A stretch of DNA of 64,000 nucleotides from Lymantria dispar (GCA_032191425.1 CM063456.1:28288390-28352389); one strand, 5' to 3'. Shown: positions 37,346-52,328, counted from the stretch's first letter. Numbers and translations: made by a program. The notes: generated by a model not told the origin, from the sequence alone.

Positions 37346-40300
37346 CTAATAATGTTTTTTTGCAGGTGTTCCTGAATCGCAGCTCGTCCGGAAATGTCAA
37401 AATATTGTGTAAACTAGTTGGCTGTATCGATTTTGACAAAATTCTATTGAAAAACAGTCGAGATTGTTGAAAAATTTAAAATATTGCGTATGAATGTACT
37501 GAAAAATGCAAGGGTTTAGTATGAACAAATGTATGGAGGGGGTATATATTTATCGACTTGGCGTGAAGAGATGAATTCCCTTATCGTTCCCGAGCCTGGA
37601 TGACCCCGAAATGTTATGTTGCGGGATTCGTCTTTAAACAGGCTATCGGATGGTGAAAAAAGATTAGGAGAATATTACGAATCGGGGATGTTGCACGCAG
37701 AAGAAACTGAAAAAAGAGTAAAAAAGTCGAAAAAATAGGGACTCGGGCGGCCAAAATCCGGGAGCGACGCGTCGTATGCCCGCGTGTGGGGTGTATAAAA
37801 ATTCGCCTCGTCACGGGCTACGCGGTCAGCTAAAAAACCGGATCTGGTTCGGTACTAAAATCTCCGGAAAACCGCTGATAACTGTTGAAATTTCGAAAAA
37901 ATTCCCGTTTTTTCAAAGGGAGACGCTTAAAATAAGGAGAGTATGCGGCCGATCGGGATGCTGTTGGTGGCGTTTGAAAGAGGGATAAATTTCGCACTCT
38001 GGATGGATGTCAGCACCGCCGTCAGTTGGGGGTTCACTTCACCAGGTGACTATGAAAACTATTGTAACTATGCGTTTTATTGAATACTAATAATGTTTTT
38101 TTGCAGGTGTTCCTGACTCGCAGGTCGTCCGGAAATGTCAAAATATTGTGTAAACTAGTTGGCTGTATCGATTTTGATAAAATTCTATTGAAAAACAGTC
38201 GAGATTGTTGAAAAATTTAAAATATTGCGTATGAATGTACTGAAAAATGCAAGGGTTTAGTATGAACAAATGTATGGAGGGGGTATATATTTATCGACTT
38301 GGCGTGAAGAGATGAATTCCCTTATCGTTCCCGAGCCTGGATGACCCCGTAATGTTATGTTGCGGGATTCGTCTTTAAACAGGCTATCGGATGGTGAAAA
38401 AAGATTAGGAGAATATTACGAATCGGGGATGTTGCACGCAGAAGAAACTGAAAAAAGAGTAAAAAAGTCGAAAAAATAGGGACTCGGGCGGCCAAAATCC
38501 GGGAGCGACGCGTCGTATGCCCGCGTGTGGGGTGTATAAAAATCCGCCTCGTCACGGGCTACGCGGTCAGCTAAAAAACCGGATCTGGTTCGGTACTAAA
38601 ATCTCCGGAAAACCGCTGATAACTGTTGAAATTTCGAAAAAATTCCCGTTTTTTCAAAGGGAGACGCTTAAAATAAGGAGAGTATGCGGCCGATCGGGAT
38701 GCTGTTGGTGGCGTTTGAAAGAGGGATAAATTTCGCACTCTGGATGGATGTCAGCACCGCCGTCAGTTGGGGGTTCACTTCACCAGGTGACTATGAAAAC
38801 TATTGTAACTATGCGTTTTATTGAATACTAATAATGTTTCTTTTGCAGGTGTTCCTGACTCGCAGCTCGTCCGGAAATGTCAAAATATTGTGTAAACTAG
38901 TTGGCTGTATCGATTTTGATAAAATTCTATTGAAAAACAGTCGAGATTGTTGAAAAATTTAAAATATTGCGTATGAATGTACTGAAAAATGCAAGGGTTT
39001 AGTATGAACAAATGTATGGAGGGGGTATATATTTATCGACTTGGCGTGAAGAGATGAATTGCCTTATCGTTCCCGAGCCTGGATGACCCCGAAATGTTAT
39101 GTTGCGGGATTCGTCTTTAAACAGGCTATCGGATGGTGAAAAAAGATTAGGAGAATATTACGAATCGGGGATGTTGCACGCAGAAGAAACTGAAAAAAGA
39201 GTAAAAAAGTCGAAAATATAGGGACTCGGGCGGCCAAAATCCGGGAGCGACGCGTCGTATGCCCGCGTGTGGGGTGTCTAAAAATCCGCCTCGTCACGGG
39301 CTACGCGGTCAGCTAAAAAACCGGATCTAGTTCGGTACTAAAATCTCCGGAAAACCGCTGATAACTGTTGAAATTTCGAAAAAATTCCCGTTTTTTCAAA
39401 GGGAGACGCTTAAAATAAGGAGAGTATGCGGCCGATCGGGATGCTGTTGGTGGCGTTTGAAAGAGGGATAAATTTCGCACTCTGGATGGATGTCAGCACG
39501 GCCGTCAGTTGGGGGTTCACTTCACCAGGTGACTATGAAAACTATTGTAACTATGCGTTTTATTGAATACTAATAATGTTTCTTTTGCAGGTGTTCCTGA
39601 CTCGCAGCTCGTCCGGAAATGTCAAAATTTTGTGTAAACTAGTTGGCTGTATCGATTTTGATAAAATTCTATTGAAAAACAGTCGAGATTGTTGAAAAAT
39701 TTAAAATATTGCGTATGAATGTACTGAAAAATGCAAGGGTTTAGTATGAACAAATGTATGGAGGGGGTATATATTTATCGACTTGGCGTGAAGAGATGAA
39801 TTCCCTTATCGTTCCCGAGCCTGGATGACCCCGAAATGTTATATTGCTGGATTTGTCTTCAAACATGCTATCGGATGGTGAAAAAAGATTAGGAGAATAT
39901 TACGAATCGGGGATGTTGCACGCAGAAGAAACTGAAAAAAGAGTAAAAAAGTCGAAAAAATAGGGACTCGGGCGGCCAAATTCCGGGAGCGACGCGTCGT
40001 ATGCCCGCGTGTGGGGTGTCTAAAAATCCGCCTCGTCACGGGCTACGCGGTCAGCTAAAAAACCGGATCTGGTTCGGTACTAAAATCTCCGGAAAACCGC
40101 TGATAACTGTTGAAATTTCGAAAAAATTCCCGTTTTTTCAAAGGGAGACGCTTAAAATAAGGAGAGTATGCGGCCGATCGGGATGCTGTTGGTGGCCTTT
40201 GAAAGAGGGATAAATTTCGCACTCTGGATGGATGTCAGCACCGCCGTCAGTTGGGGGTTCACTTCACCAGGTGACTATGAAAACTATTGTAACTATGCGT

Positions 40301-41470
40301 TTTATTGAATACTAATAATGTTTCTTTTGCAGGTGTTCCTGACTCGCAGGTCGTCCGGAAATGTCAAAATATTGTGTAAACTAGTTGGCTGTATCGATTT
40401 TGATAAAATTCTATTGAAAAACAGTCGAGATTGTTGAAAAATTTAAAATATTGCGTATGAATGTACTGAAAAATGCAAGGGTTTAGTATGAACAAATGTA
40501 TGGATATATTTATCGACTTGGCGTGAAGAGATGAATTCCCTTATCGTTCCCGAGCCTGGATGACCCCGAAATGTTATGTTGTGGGATTCGTCTTTAAACA
40601 GGCTATCGGATGGTGAAAAAAGATTAGGAGAATATTACGAATCGGGGATGTTGCACGCAGAAGAAACTGAAAAAAGAGTAAAAAAGTCGAAAAAATAGGG
40701 ACTCGGGCGGCCAAAATCCGGGAGCGACGCGTCGTATGCCCGCGTGTGGGGTGTCTAAAAATCCGCCTCGTCACGGGCTACGAGGTCAGCTAAAAAACAG
40801 GATCTAGTTCGGTACTAAAATCTCCGGAAAACCGCTGATAACTGTTGAAATTTCGAAAAAATTCCCGTTTTTTCAAAGGGAGACGCTTAAAATAAGGAGA
40901 GTATGCGGCCGATCGGGATGCTGTTGGTGGCGTTTGAAAGAGGGATAAATTTCGCACTCTGGATGGATGTCAGCACCGCCGTCAGTTGGGGGTTCACTTC
41001 ACCAGGTGACTATGAAAACTATTGTAACTATGCGTTTTATTGAATACTAATAATGTTTCTTTTGCAGGTGTTCCTGACTCGCAGGTCGTCCGGAAATGTC
41101 AAAATATTGTGTAAACTAGTTGGCTGTATCGATTTTGATAAAATTCTATTGAAAAACAGTCGAGATTGTTGAAAAATTTAAAATATTGCGTATGAATGTA
41201 CTGAAAAATGCAAGGGTTTAGTATGAACAAATGTATGGATATATTTATCGACTTGGCGTGAAGAGATGAATTCCCTTATCGTTCCCGAGCCTGGATGACC
41301 CCGAAATGTTATGTTGCGGGATTCGTCTTTAAACAGGCTATCGGATGGTGAAAAAAGATTAGGAGAATATTACCAATCGGGGATGTTGCACGCAGAAGAA
41401 ACTGAAAAAAGAGTAAAAAAGTCGAAAAAATAGGGACTCGGGCGGCCAAAATCCGGGAGCGACGCGTCGT

Positions 41471-44400
41471 ATGCCCGCGTGTGGGGTGTCTAAAAATCCG
41501 CCTCATCACGGGCTACGCGGTCAGCTGACAAACCGGATCTGGTTCGGTACTAAAATCTCCGGAAAACCGCTGATAACTGTTGAAATTTCGAAAAAATTCC
41601 CGTTTTTTCAAAGGGAGACGCTTAAAATAAGGAGAGTATGCGGCCGATCGGGATGCTGTTGGTGGCGTTTGAAAGAGGGATAAATTTCGCACTCTGGATG
41701 GATGTCAGCACCGCCGTCAGTTGGGGGTTCACTTCACCAGGTGACTATGAAAACTATTGTAACTATGCGTTTTATTGAATACTAATAATGTTTTTTTGCA
41801 GGTGTTCCTGACTCGCAGCTCGTCCGGAAATGTCAAAATATTGTGTAAACTAGTTGGCTGTATCGATTTTGACAAAATTCTATTGAAAAACAGTCGAGAT
41901 TGTTGAAAAATTTAAAATATTGCGTATGAATGTACTGAAAAATGCAAGGGTTTAGTATGAACAAATGTATGGAGGGGGTATATATTTATCGACTTGGCGT
42001 GAAGAGATGAATTCCCTTATCGTTCCCGAGCCTGGATGACCCTGTAATGTTATGTTGTGGGATTCGTCTTTAAAGAGGCTATCGGATGGTGAAAAAAGAT
42101 TAGGAGAATATTACGAATCGGGGATGTTGCACGCAGAAGAAACTGAAAAAAGAGTAAAAAAGTCGAAAAAATAGGGACTCGGGCGGCCAAAATCCGGGAG
42201 CGACGCGTCGTATGCCCGCGTGTGGGGTGTCTAAAAATCCGCCTCGTCACGGGCTACGAGGTCAGCTAAAAAACAGGATCTAGTTCGGTACTAAAATCTC
42301 CGGAAAACCGCTGATAACTGTTGAAATTTCGAAAAAATTCCCGTTTTTTCAAAGGGAGACGCTTAAAATAAGGAGAGTATGCGGCCGATCGGGATGCTGT
42401 TGGTGGCGTTTGAAAGAGGGATAAATTTCGCACTCTGGATGGATGTCAGCACCGCCGTCAGTTGGGGGTTCACTTCACCAGGTGACTATGAAAACTATTG
42501 TAACTATGCGTTTTATTGAATACTAATAATGTTTCTTTTGCAGGTGTTCCTGACTCGCAGGTCGTCCGGAAATGTCAAAATATTGTGTAAACTAGTTGGC
42601 TGTATCGATTTTGATAAAATTCTATTGAAAAACAGTCGAGATTGTTGAAAAATTTAAAATATTGCGTATGAATGTACTGAAAAATGCAAGGGTTTAGTAT
42701 GAACAAATGTATGGATATATTTATCGACTTGGCGTGAAGAGATGAATTCCCTTATCGTTCCCGAGCCTGGATGACCCCGAAATGTTATGTTGCGGGATTC
42801 GTCTTTAAACAGGCTATCGGATGGTGAAAAAAGATTAGGAGAATATTACGAATCGGGGATGTTGCACGCAGAAGAAACTGAAAAAAGAGTAAAAAAGTCG
42901 AAAAAATAGGGACTCGGGCGGCCAAAATCCGGGAGCGACGCGTCGTATGCCCGCGTGTGGGGTGTCTAAAAATCCGCCTCATCACGGGCTACGCGGTCAG
43001 CTGACAAACCGGATCTGGTTCGGTACTAAAATCTCCGGAAAACCGCTGATAACTGTTGAAATTTCGAAAAAATTCCCGTTTTTTCAAAGGGAGACGCTTA
43101 AAATAAGGAGAGTATGCGGCCGATCGGGATGCTGTTGGTGGCGTTTGAAAGAGGGATAAATTTCGCACTCTGGATGGATGTCAGCACCGCCGTCAGTTGG
43201 GGGTTCACTTCACCAGGTGACTATGAAAACTATTGTAACTATGCGTTTTATTGAATACTAATAATGTTTTTTTGCAGGTGTTCCTGACTCGCAGCTCGTC
43301 CGGAAATGTCAAAATATTGTGTAAACTAGTTGGCTGTATCGATTTTGACAAAATTCTATTGAAAAACAGTCGAGATTGTTGAAAAATTTAAAATATTGCG
43401 TATGAATGTACTGAAAAATGCAAGGGTTTAGTATGAACAAATGTATGGAGGGGGTATATATTTATCGACTTGGCGTGAAGAGATGAATTCCCTTATCGTT
43501 CCCGAGCCTGGATGACCCTATAATGTTATGTTGCGGGATTCGTCTTTAAAGAGGCTATCGGATGGTGAAAAAAGATTAGGAGAATATTACGAATCGGGGA
43601 TGTTGCACGCAGAAGAAACTGAAAAAAGAGTAAAAAAGTCGAAAAAATAGGGACTCGGGCGGCCAAAATCCGGGAGCGACGCGTCGTATGCCCGCGTGTG
43701 GGGTGTCTAAAAATCCGCCTCGTCACGGGCTACGAGGTCAGCTAAAAAACAGGATCTAGTTCGGTACTAAAATCTCCGGAAAACCGCTGATAACTGTTGA
43801 AATTTCGAAAAAATTCCCGTTTTTTCAAAGGGAGACGCTTAAAATAAGGAGAGTATGCGGCCGATCGGGATGCTGTTGGTGGCGTTTGAAAGAGGGATAA
43901 ATTTCGCACTCTGGATGGATGTCAGCACCGCCGTCAGTTGGGGGTTCACTTCACCAGGTGACTATGAAAACTATTGTAACTATGCGTTTTATTGAATACT
44001 AATAATGTTTCTTTTGCAGGTGTTCCTGACTCGCAGGTCGTCCGGAAATGTCAAAATATTGTGTAAACTAGTTGGCTGTATCGATTTTGATAAAATTCTA
44101 TTGAAAAACAGTCGAGATTGTTGAAAAATTTAAAATATTGCGTATGAATGTACTGAAAAATGCAAGGGTTTAGTATGAACAAATGTATGGATATATTTAT
44201 CGACTTGGCGTGAAGAGATGAATTCCCTTATCGTTCCCGAGCCTGGATGACCCCGAAATGTTATGTTGCGGGATTCGTCTTTAAACAGGCTATCGGATGG
44301 TGAAAAAAGATTAGGAGAATATTACGAATCGGGGATGTTGCACGCAGAAGAAACTGAAAAAAGAGTAAAAAAGTCGAAAAAATAGGGACTCGGGCGGCCA

Positions 44401-45163
44401 AAATCCGGGAGCGACGCGTCGTATGCCCGCGTGTGGGGTGTCTAAAAATCCGCCTCATCACGGGCTACGCGGTCAGCTGACAAACCGGATCTGGTTCGGT
44501 ACTAAAATCTCCGGAAAACCGCTGATAACTGTTGAAATTTCGAAAAAATTCCCGTTTTTTCAAAGGGAGACGCTTAAAATAAGGAGAGTATGCGGCCGAT
44601 CGGGATGCTGTTGGTGGCGTTTGAAAGAGGGATAAATTTCGCACTCTGGATGGATGTCAGCACCGCCGTCAGTTGGGGGTTCACTTCACCAGGTGACTAT
44701 GAAAACTATTGTAACTATGCGTTTTATTGAATACTAATAATGTTTTTTTGCAGGTGTTCCTGACTCGCAGCTCGTCCGGAAATGTCAAAATATTGTGTAA
44801 ACTAGTTGGCTGTATCGATTTTGACAAAATTCTATTGAAAAACAGTCGAGATTGTTGAAAAATTTAAAATATTGCGTATGAATGTACTGAAAAATGCAAG
44901 GGTTTAGTATGAACAAATGTATGGAGGGGGTATATATTTATCGACTTGGCGTGAAGAGATGAATTCCCTTATCGTTCCCGAGCCTGGATGACCCTGTAAT
45001 GTTATGTTGCGGGATTCGTCTTTAAAGAGGCTATCGGATGGTGAAAAAAGATTAGGAGAATATTACGAATCGGGGATGTTGCACGCAGAAGAAACTGAAA
45101 AAAGAGTAAAAAAGTCGAAAAAATAGGGACTCGGGCGGCCAAAATCCGGGAGCGACGCGTCGT
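41471..45163. repeat. Higher-order repeat: 1476-bp dimer, two and a half copies
   Basis: Units at 41471, 42947 and 44423 share GTCAGCTGACAAACC in place of GTCAGCTGAAAAACC, and each is preceded by a 735-bp short unit. Units at 42212 and 43688 between them share CTTTAAAGAGGC and CTACGAGGTCAGC. The dimer is a 735-bp plus a 741-bp unit. It is a separate, apparently local amplification, since these markers are not seen in the left half of the array. Confidence 0.85.
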
Positions 45164-48100
45164 ATGCCCGCGTGTGGGGTGTCTAAAAATCCGCCTCATC
45201 ACGGGCTACGCGGTCAGCTGAAAAACCGGATCTGGTTCGGTACTAAAATCTCCGGAAAACCGCTGATAACTGTTGAAATTTCGAAAAAATTCCCGTTTTT
45301 TCAAAGGGAGACGCTTAAAATAAGGAGAGTATGCGGCCGATCGGGATGCTGTTGGTGGCGTTTGAAAGAGGGATAAATTTCGCACTCTGGATGGATGTCA
45401 GCACCGCCGTCAGTTGGGGGTTCACTTCACCAGGTGACTATGAAAACTATTGTAACTATGCGTTTTATTGAATACTAATAATGTTTTTTTGCAGGTGTTC
45501 CTGACTCGCAGCTCGTCCGGAAATGTCAAAATATTGTGTAAACTAGTTGGCTGTATCGATTTTGACAAAATTCTATTGAAAAACAGTCGAGATTGTTGAA
45601 AAATTTAAAATATTGCGTATGAATGTACTGAAAAATGCAAGGGTTTAGTATGAACAAATGTATGGAGGGGGTATATATTTATCGACTTGGCGTGAAGAGA
45701 TGAATTCCCTTATCGTTCCCGAGCCTGGATGACCCCGAAATGTTATGTTGCGGGATTCGTCTTTAAACAGGCTATCGGATGGTGAAAAAAGATTAGGAGA
45801 ATATTACGAATCGGGGATGTTGCACGCAGAAGAAACTGAAAAAAGAGTAAAAAAGTCGAAAAAATAGGGACTCGGGCGGCCAAAATCCGGGAGCGACGCG
45901 TCGTATGCCCGCGTGTGGGGTGTCTAAAAATCCGCCTCATCACGGGCTACGCGGTCAGCTGAAAAACCGGATCTGGTTCGGTACTAAAATCTCCGGAAAA
46001 CCGCTGATAACTGTTGAAATTTCGAAAAAATTCCCGTTTTTTCAAAGGGAGACGCTTAAAATAAGGAGAGTATGCGGCCGATCGGGATGCTGTTGGTGGC
46101 GTTTGAAAGAGGGATAAATTTCGCACTCTGGATGGATGTCAGCACCGCCGTCAGTTGGGGGTTCACTTCACCAGGTGACTATGAAAACTATTGTAACTAT
46201 GCGTTTTATTGAATACTAATAATGTTTCTTTTGCAGGTGTTCCTGACTCGCAGGTCGTCCGGAAATGTCAAAATATTGTGTAAACTAGTTGGCTGTATCG
46301 ATTTTGATAAAATTCTATTGAAAAACAGTCGAGATTGTTGAAAAATTTAAAATATTGCGTATGAATGTACTGAAAAATGCAAGGGTTTAGTATGAACAAA
46401 TGTATGGAGGGGGTATATATTTATCGACTTGGCGTGATGAGATGAATTCCCTTATCGTTCCCGAGCCTGGATGACCCCGTAATGTTATGTTGCGGGATTT
46501 GTCTTTAAACAGGCTATCGGATGGTGAAAAAAGATTAGGAGAATATTACGAATCGGGGATGTTGCACGCAGAAGAAACTGAAAAAAGAGTAAAAAAGTCG
46601 AAAAAATAGGGACTCGGGCGGCCAAAATCCGGGAGCGACGCGTCGTATGCCCGCGTGTGGGGTGTATAAAAATCCGCCTTGTCACGGGCTACGCGGTCAG
46701 CTAAAAAACCGGATCTGGTTCGGTACTAAAATCTCCGGAAAACCGCTGATAACTGTTGAAATTTCGAAAAAATTCCCGTTTTTTCAAAGGGAGACGCTTA
46801 AAATAAGGAGAGTATGCGGCCGATCGGGATGCTGTTGGTGGCGTTTGAAAGAGGGATAAATTTCGCACTCTGGATGGATGTCAGCACCGCCGTCAGTTGG
46901 GGGTTCACTTCACCAGGTGACTATGAAAACTATTGTAACTATGCGTTTTATTGAATACTAATAATGTTTTTTTGCAGGTGTTCCTGACTCGCAGCTCGTC
47001 CGGAAATGTCAAAATATTGTGTAAACTAGTTGGCTGTATCGATTTTGACAAAATTCTATTGAAAAACAGTCGAGATTGTTGAAAAATTTAAAATATTGCG
47101 TATGAATGTACTGAAAAATGCAAGGGTTTAGTATGAACAAATGTATGGAGGGGGTATATATTTATCGACTTGGCGTGAAGAGATGAATTCCCTTATCGTT
47201 CCCGAGCCTGGATGACCCTGTAATGTTATGTTGCGGGATTCGTCTTTAAAGAGGCTATCGGATGGTGAAAAAAGATTAGGAGAATATTACGAATCGGGGA
47301 TGTTGCACGCAGAAGAAACTGAAAAAAGAGTAAAAAAGTCGAAAAAATAGGGACTCGGGCGGCCAAAATCCGGGAGCGACGCGTCGTATGCCCGCGTGTG
47401 GGGTGTCTAAAAATCCGCCTCATCACGGGCTACGCGGTCAGCTGAAAAACCGGATCTGGTTCGGTACTAAAATCTCCGGAAAACCGCTGATAACTGTTGA
47501 AATTTCGAAAAAATTCCCGTTTTTTCAAAGGGAGACGCTTAAAATAAGGAGAGTATGCGGCCGATCGGGATGCTGTTGGTGGCGTTTGAAAGAGGGATAA
47601 ATTTCGCACTCTGGATGGATGTCAGCACCGCCGTCAGTTGGGGGTTCACTTCACCAGGTGACTATGAAAACTATTGTAACTATGCGTTTTATTGAATACT
47701 AATAATGTTTTTTTGCAGGTGTTCCTGACTCGCAGCTCGTCCGGAAATGTCAAAATATTGTGTAAACTAGTTGGCTGTATCGATTTTGACAAAATTCTAT
47801 TGAAAAACAGTCGAGATTGTTGAAAAATTTAAAATATTGCGTATGAATGTACTGAAAAATGCAAGGGTTTAGTATGAACAAATGTATGGAGGGGGTATAT
47901 ATTTATCGACTTGGCGTGAAGAGATGAATTCCCTTATCGTTCCCGAGCCTGGATGACCCCGAAATGTTATGTTGCGGGATTCGTCTTTAAACAGGCTATC
48001 GGATGGTGAAAAAAGATTAGGAGAATATTACGAATCGGGGATGTTGCACGCAGAAGAAACTGAAAAAAGAGTAAAAAAGTCGAAAAAATAGGGACTCGGG

Positions 48101-51100
48101 CGGCCAAAATCCGGGAGCGACGCGTCGTATGCCCGCGTGTGGGGTGTCTAAAAATCCGCCTCATCACGGGCTACGCGGTCAGCTGAAAAACCGGATCTGG
48201 TTCGGTACTAAAATCTCCGGAAAACCGCTGATAACTGTTGAAATTTCGAAAAAATTCCCGTTTTTTCAAAGGGAGACGCTTAAAATAAGGAGAGTATGCG
48301 GCCGATCGGGATGCTGTTGGTGGCGTTTGAAAGAGGGATAAATTTCGCACTCTGGATGTATGTCAGCACCGCCGTCAGTTGGGGGTTCACTTCACCAGGT
48401 GACTATGAAAACTATTGTAACTATGCGTTTTATTGAATACTAATAATGTTTTTTTGCAGGTGTTCCTGACTCGCAGCTCGTCCGGAAATGTCAAAATATT
48501 GTGTAAACTAGTTGGCTGTATCGATTTTGACAAAATTCTATTGAAAAACAGTCGAGATTGTTGAAAAATTTAAAATATTGCGTATGAATGTACTGAAAAA
48601 TGCAAGGGTTTAGTATGAACAAATGTATGGAGGGGGTATATATTTATCGACTTGGCGTGATGAGATGAATTCCCTTATCGTTCCCGAGCCTGGATGACCC
48701 CGTAATGTTATGTTGCGGGATTTGTCTTTAAACAGGCTATCGGATGGTGAAAAAAGATTAGGAGAATATTACGAATCGGGGATGTTGCACGCAGAAGAAA
48801 CTGAAAAAAGAGTAAAAAAGTCGAAAAAATAGGGACTCGGGCGGCCAAAATCCGGGAGCGACGCGTCGTATGCCCGCGTGTGGGGTGTATAAAAATCCGC
48901 CTTGTCACGGGCTACGCGGTCAGCTAAAAAACCGGATCTGGTTCGGTACTAAAATCTCCGGAAAACCGCTGATAACTGTTGAAATTTCGAAAAAATTCCC
49001 GTTTTTTCAAAGGGAGACGCTTAAAATAAGGAGAGTATGCGGCCGATCGGGATGCTGTTGGTGGCGTTTGAAAGAGGGATAAATTTCGCACTCTGGATGG
49101 ATGTCAGCACCGCCGTCAGTTGGGGGTTCACTTCACCAGGTGACTATGAAAACTATTGTAACTATGCGTTTTATTGAATACTAATAATGTTTTTTTGCAG
49201 GTGTTCCTGACTCGCAGCTCGTCCGGAAATGTCAAAATATTGTGTAAACTAGTTGGCTGTATCGATTTTGACAAAATTCTATTGAAAAACAGTCGAGATT
49301 GTTGAAAAATTTAAAATATTGCGTATGAATGTACTGAAAAATGCAAGGGTTTAGTATGAACAAATGTATGGAGGGGGTATATATTTATCGACTTGGCGTG
49401 AAGAGATGAATTCCCTTATCGTTCCCGAGCCTGGATGACCCTGTAATGTTATGTTGCGGGATTCGTCTTTAAAGAGGCTATCGGATGGTGAAAAAAGATT
49501 AGGAGAATATTACGAATCGGGGATGTTGCACGCAGAAGAAACTGAAAAAAGAGTAAAAAAGTCGAAAAAATAGGGACTCGGGCGGCCAAAATCCGGGAGC
49601 GACGCATCGTATGCCCGCGTGTGGGGTGTCTAAAAATCCGCCTCATCACGGGCTACGCGGTCAGCTGAAAAACCGGATCTGGTTCGGTACTAAAATATCC
49701 GGAAAACCGCTGATAACTGTTGAAATTTCGAAAAAATTCCCGTTTTTTCAAAGGGAGACGCTTAAAATAAGGAGAGTATGCGGCCGATCGGGATGCTGTT
49801 GGTGGCGTTTGAAAGAGGGATAAATTTCGCACTCTGGATGGATGTCAGCACCGCCGTCAGTTGGGGGTTCACTTCACCAGGTGACTATGAAAACTATTGT
49901 AACTATGCGTTTTATTGAATACTAATAATGTTTTTTTGCAGGTGTTCCTGACTCGCAGCTCGTCCGGAAATGTCAAAATATTGTGTAAACTAGTTGGCTG
50001 TATCGATTTTGACAAAATTCTATTGAAAAACAGTCGAGATTGTTGAAAAATTTAAAATATTGCGTATGAATGTACTGAAAAATGCAAGGGTTTAGTATGA
50101 ACAAATGTATGGAGGGGGTATATATTTATCGACTTGGCGTGAAGAGATGAATTCCCTTATCGTTCCCGAGCCTGGATGACCCCGAAATGTTATGTTGCGG
50201 GATTCGTCTTTAAACAGGCTATCGGATGGTGAAAAAAGATTAGGAGAATATTACGAATCGGGGATGTTGCACGCAGAAGAAACTGAAAAAAGAGTAAAAA
50301 AGTCGAAAAAATAGGGACTCGGGCGGCCAAAATCCGGGAGCGACGCGTCGTATGCCCGCGTGTGGGGTGTCTAAAAATCCGCCTCATCACGGGCTACGCG
50401 GTCAGCTGAAAAACCGGATCTGGTTCGGTACTAAAATCTCCGGAAAACCGCTGATAACTGTTGAAATTTCGAAAAAATTCCCGTTTTTTCAAAGGGAGAC
50501 GCTTAAAATAAGGAGAGTATGCGGCCGATCGGGATGCTGTTGGTGGCGTTTGAAAGAGGGATAAATTTCGCACTCTGGATGTATGTCAGCACCGCCGTCA
50601 GTTGGGGGTTCACTTCACCAGGTGACTATGAAAACTATTGTAACTATGCGTTTTATTGAATACTAATAATGTTTTTTTGCAGGTGTTCCTGACTCGCAGC
50701 TCGTCCGGAAATGTCAAAATATTGTGTAAACTAGTTGGCTGTATCGATTTTGACAAAATTCTATTGAAAAACAGTCGAGATTGTTGAAAAATTTAAAATA
50801 TTGCGTATGAATGTACTGAAAAATGCAAGGGTTTAGTATGAACAAATGTATGGAGGGGGTATATATTTATCGACTTGGCGTGATGAGATGAATTCCCTTA
50901 TCGTTCCCGAGCCTGGATGACCCCGTAATGTTATGTTGCGGGATTTGTCTTTAAACAGGCTATCGGATGGTGAAAAAAGATTAGGAGAATATTACGAATC
51001 GGGGATGTTGCACGCAGAAGAAACTGAAAAAAGAGTAAAAAAGTCGAAAAAATAGGGACTCGGGCGGCCAAAATCCGGGAGCGACGCGTCGTATGCCCGC

Positions 51101-51834
51101 GTGTGGGGTGTATAAAAATCCGCCTTGTCACGGGCTACGCGGTCAGCTAAAAAACCGGATCTGGTTCGGTACTAAAATCTCCGGAAAACCGCTGATAACT
51201 GTTGAAATTTCGAAAAAATTCCCGTTTTTTCAAAGGGAGACGCTTAAAATAAGGAGAGTATGCGGCCGATCGGGATGCTGTTGGTGGCGTTTGAAAGAGG
51301 GATAAATTTCGCACTCTGGATGGATGTCAGCACCGCCGTCAGTTGGGGGTTCACTTCACCAGGTGACTATGAAAACTATTGTAACTATGCGTTTTATTGA
51401 ATACTAATAATGTTTCTTTTGCAGGTGTTCCTGACTCGCAGGTCGTCCGGAAATGTCAAAATATTGTGTAAACTAGTTGGCTGTATCGATTTTGATAAAA
51501 TTCTATTGAAAAACAGTCGAGATTGTTGAAAAATTTAAAATATTGCGTATGAATGTACTGAAAAATGCAAGGGTTTAGTATGAACAAATGTATGGAGGGG
51601 GTATATATTTATCGACTTGGCGTGAAGAGATGAATTCCCTTATCGTTCCCGAGTCTGGATGACCCCGAAATGTTATGTTGCGGGATTCGTCTTTAAACAG
51701 GCTATCGGATGGTGAAAAAAGATTAGGAGAATATTACGAATCGGGGATGTTGCACGCAGAAGAAACTGAAAAAAGAGTAAAAAAGTCGAAAAAATAGGGA
51801 CTCGGGCGACCAAATTCCGGGAGCGACGCGTCGT
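45164..51834. repeat. Higher-order repeat: 2223-bp trimer, three copies
   Basis: Three-unit blocks begin at 45164, 47388 and 49611. Unit one carries CTTTAAAGAGGC with CCTCATCACGG. Unit three (46647, 48870, 51093) carries CGTGATGAGATGAATT, GGGATTTGTCTTT and CCGCCTTGTCACGG. Spacing is 2223-2224 bp. Copies two and three also share TGGATGTATGTCAGC (about 48355 and 50578), which copy one lacks, so they are closest to each other. Confidence 0.88.
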
Positions 51835-52328
51835 ATGCCCGCGTGTGGGGTGTATAAAAATCCGCCTCGTCACGGGCTACGCGGTCAGCTACAAAACCGG
51901 ATCTGGTTCGGTACTAAAATCTCCGGAAAACCGCTGATAACTGTTGAAATTTCGAAAAAATTCCCGTTTTTTCAAAGGGAGACGCTTAAAATAAGGAGAG
52001 TATGCGGCCGATCGGGATGCTGTTTATGGCGTTTGAAAGAGGGATAAATTTCGCACTCTGGATGGATGTCAGCACCGCCGTCAGTTGGGGTTTCACTTCA
52101 CCAGGTGACTATGAAAACTATTGTAACTATGCGTTTTATTGAATACTAATAATGTTTCCTTTGCAGGTGTTCCTGACTCGCAGGTCGTCCGGAAATGCCA
52201 AAAATTGTGTAAACTAGTTGGCTGTATCGATTTTGATAAAATTCTATTGAAGAACAGTCGAGATTGTTGAAAAATTTAAAATATTGCGTATGAATGTACT
52301 GAAAAATGCAAGGGTTTAGTATAAACAA

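Noticed and set aside
473..52047. Recurrent 66-codon minus-strand and 63/70-codon plus-strand ORFs in every monomer
   Set aside because: They overlap each other on opposite strands and recur because the array is homogenised. Stops appear in some units (for example CTAGTTC in the short-unit class). No domain is recognised, so I do not list them as genes.
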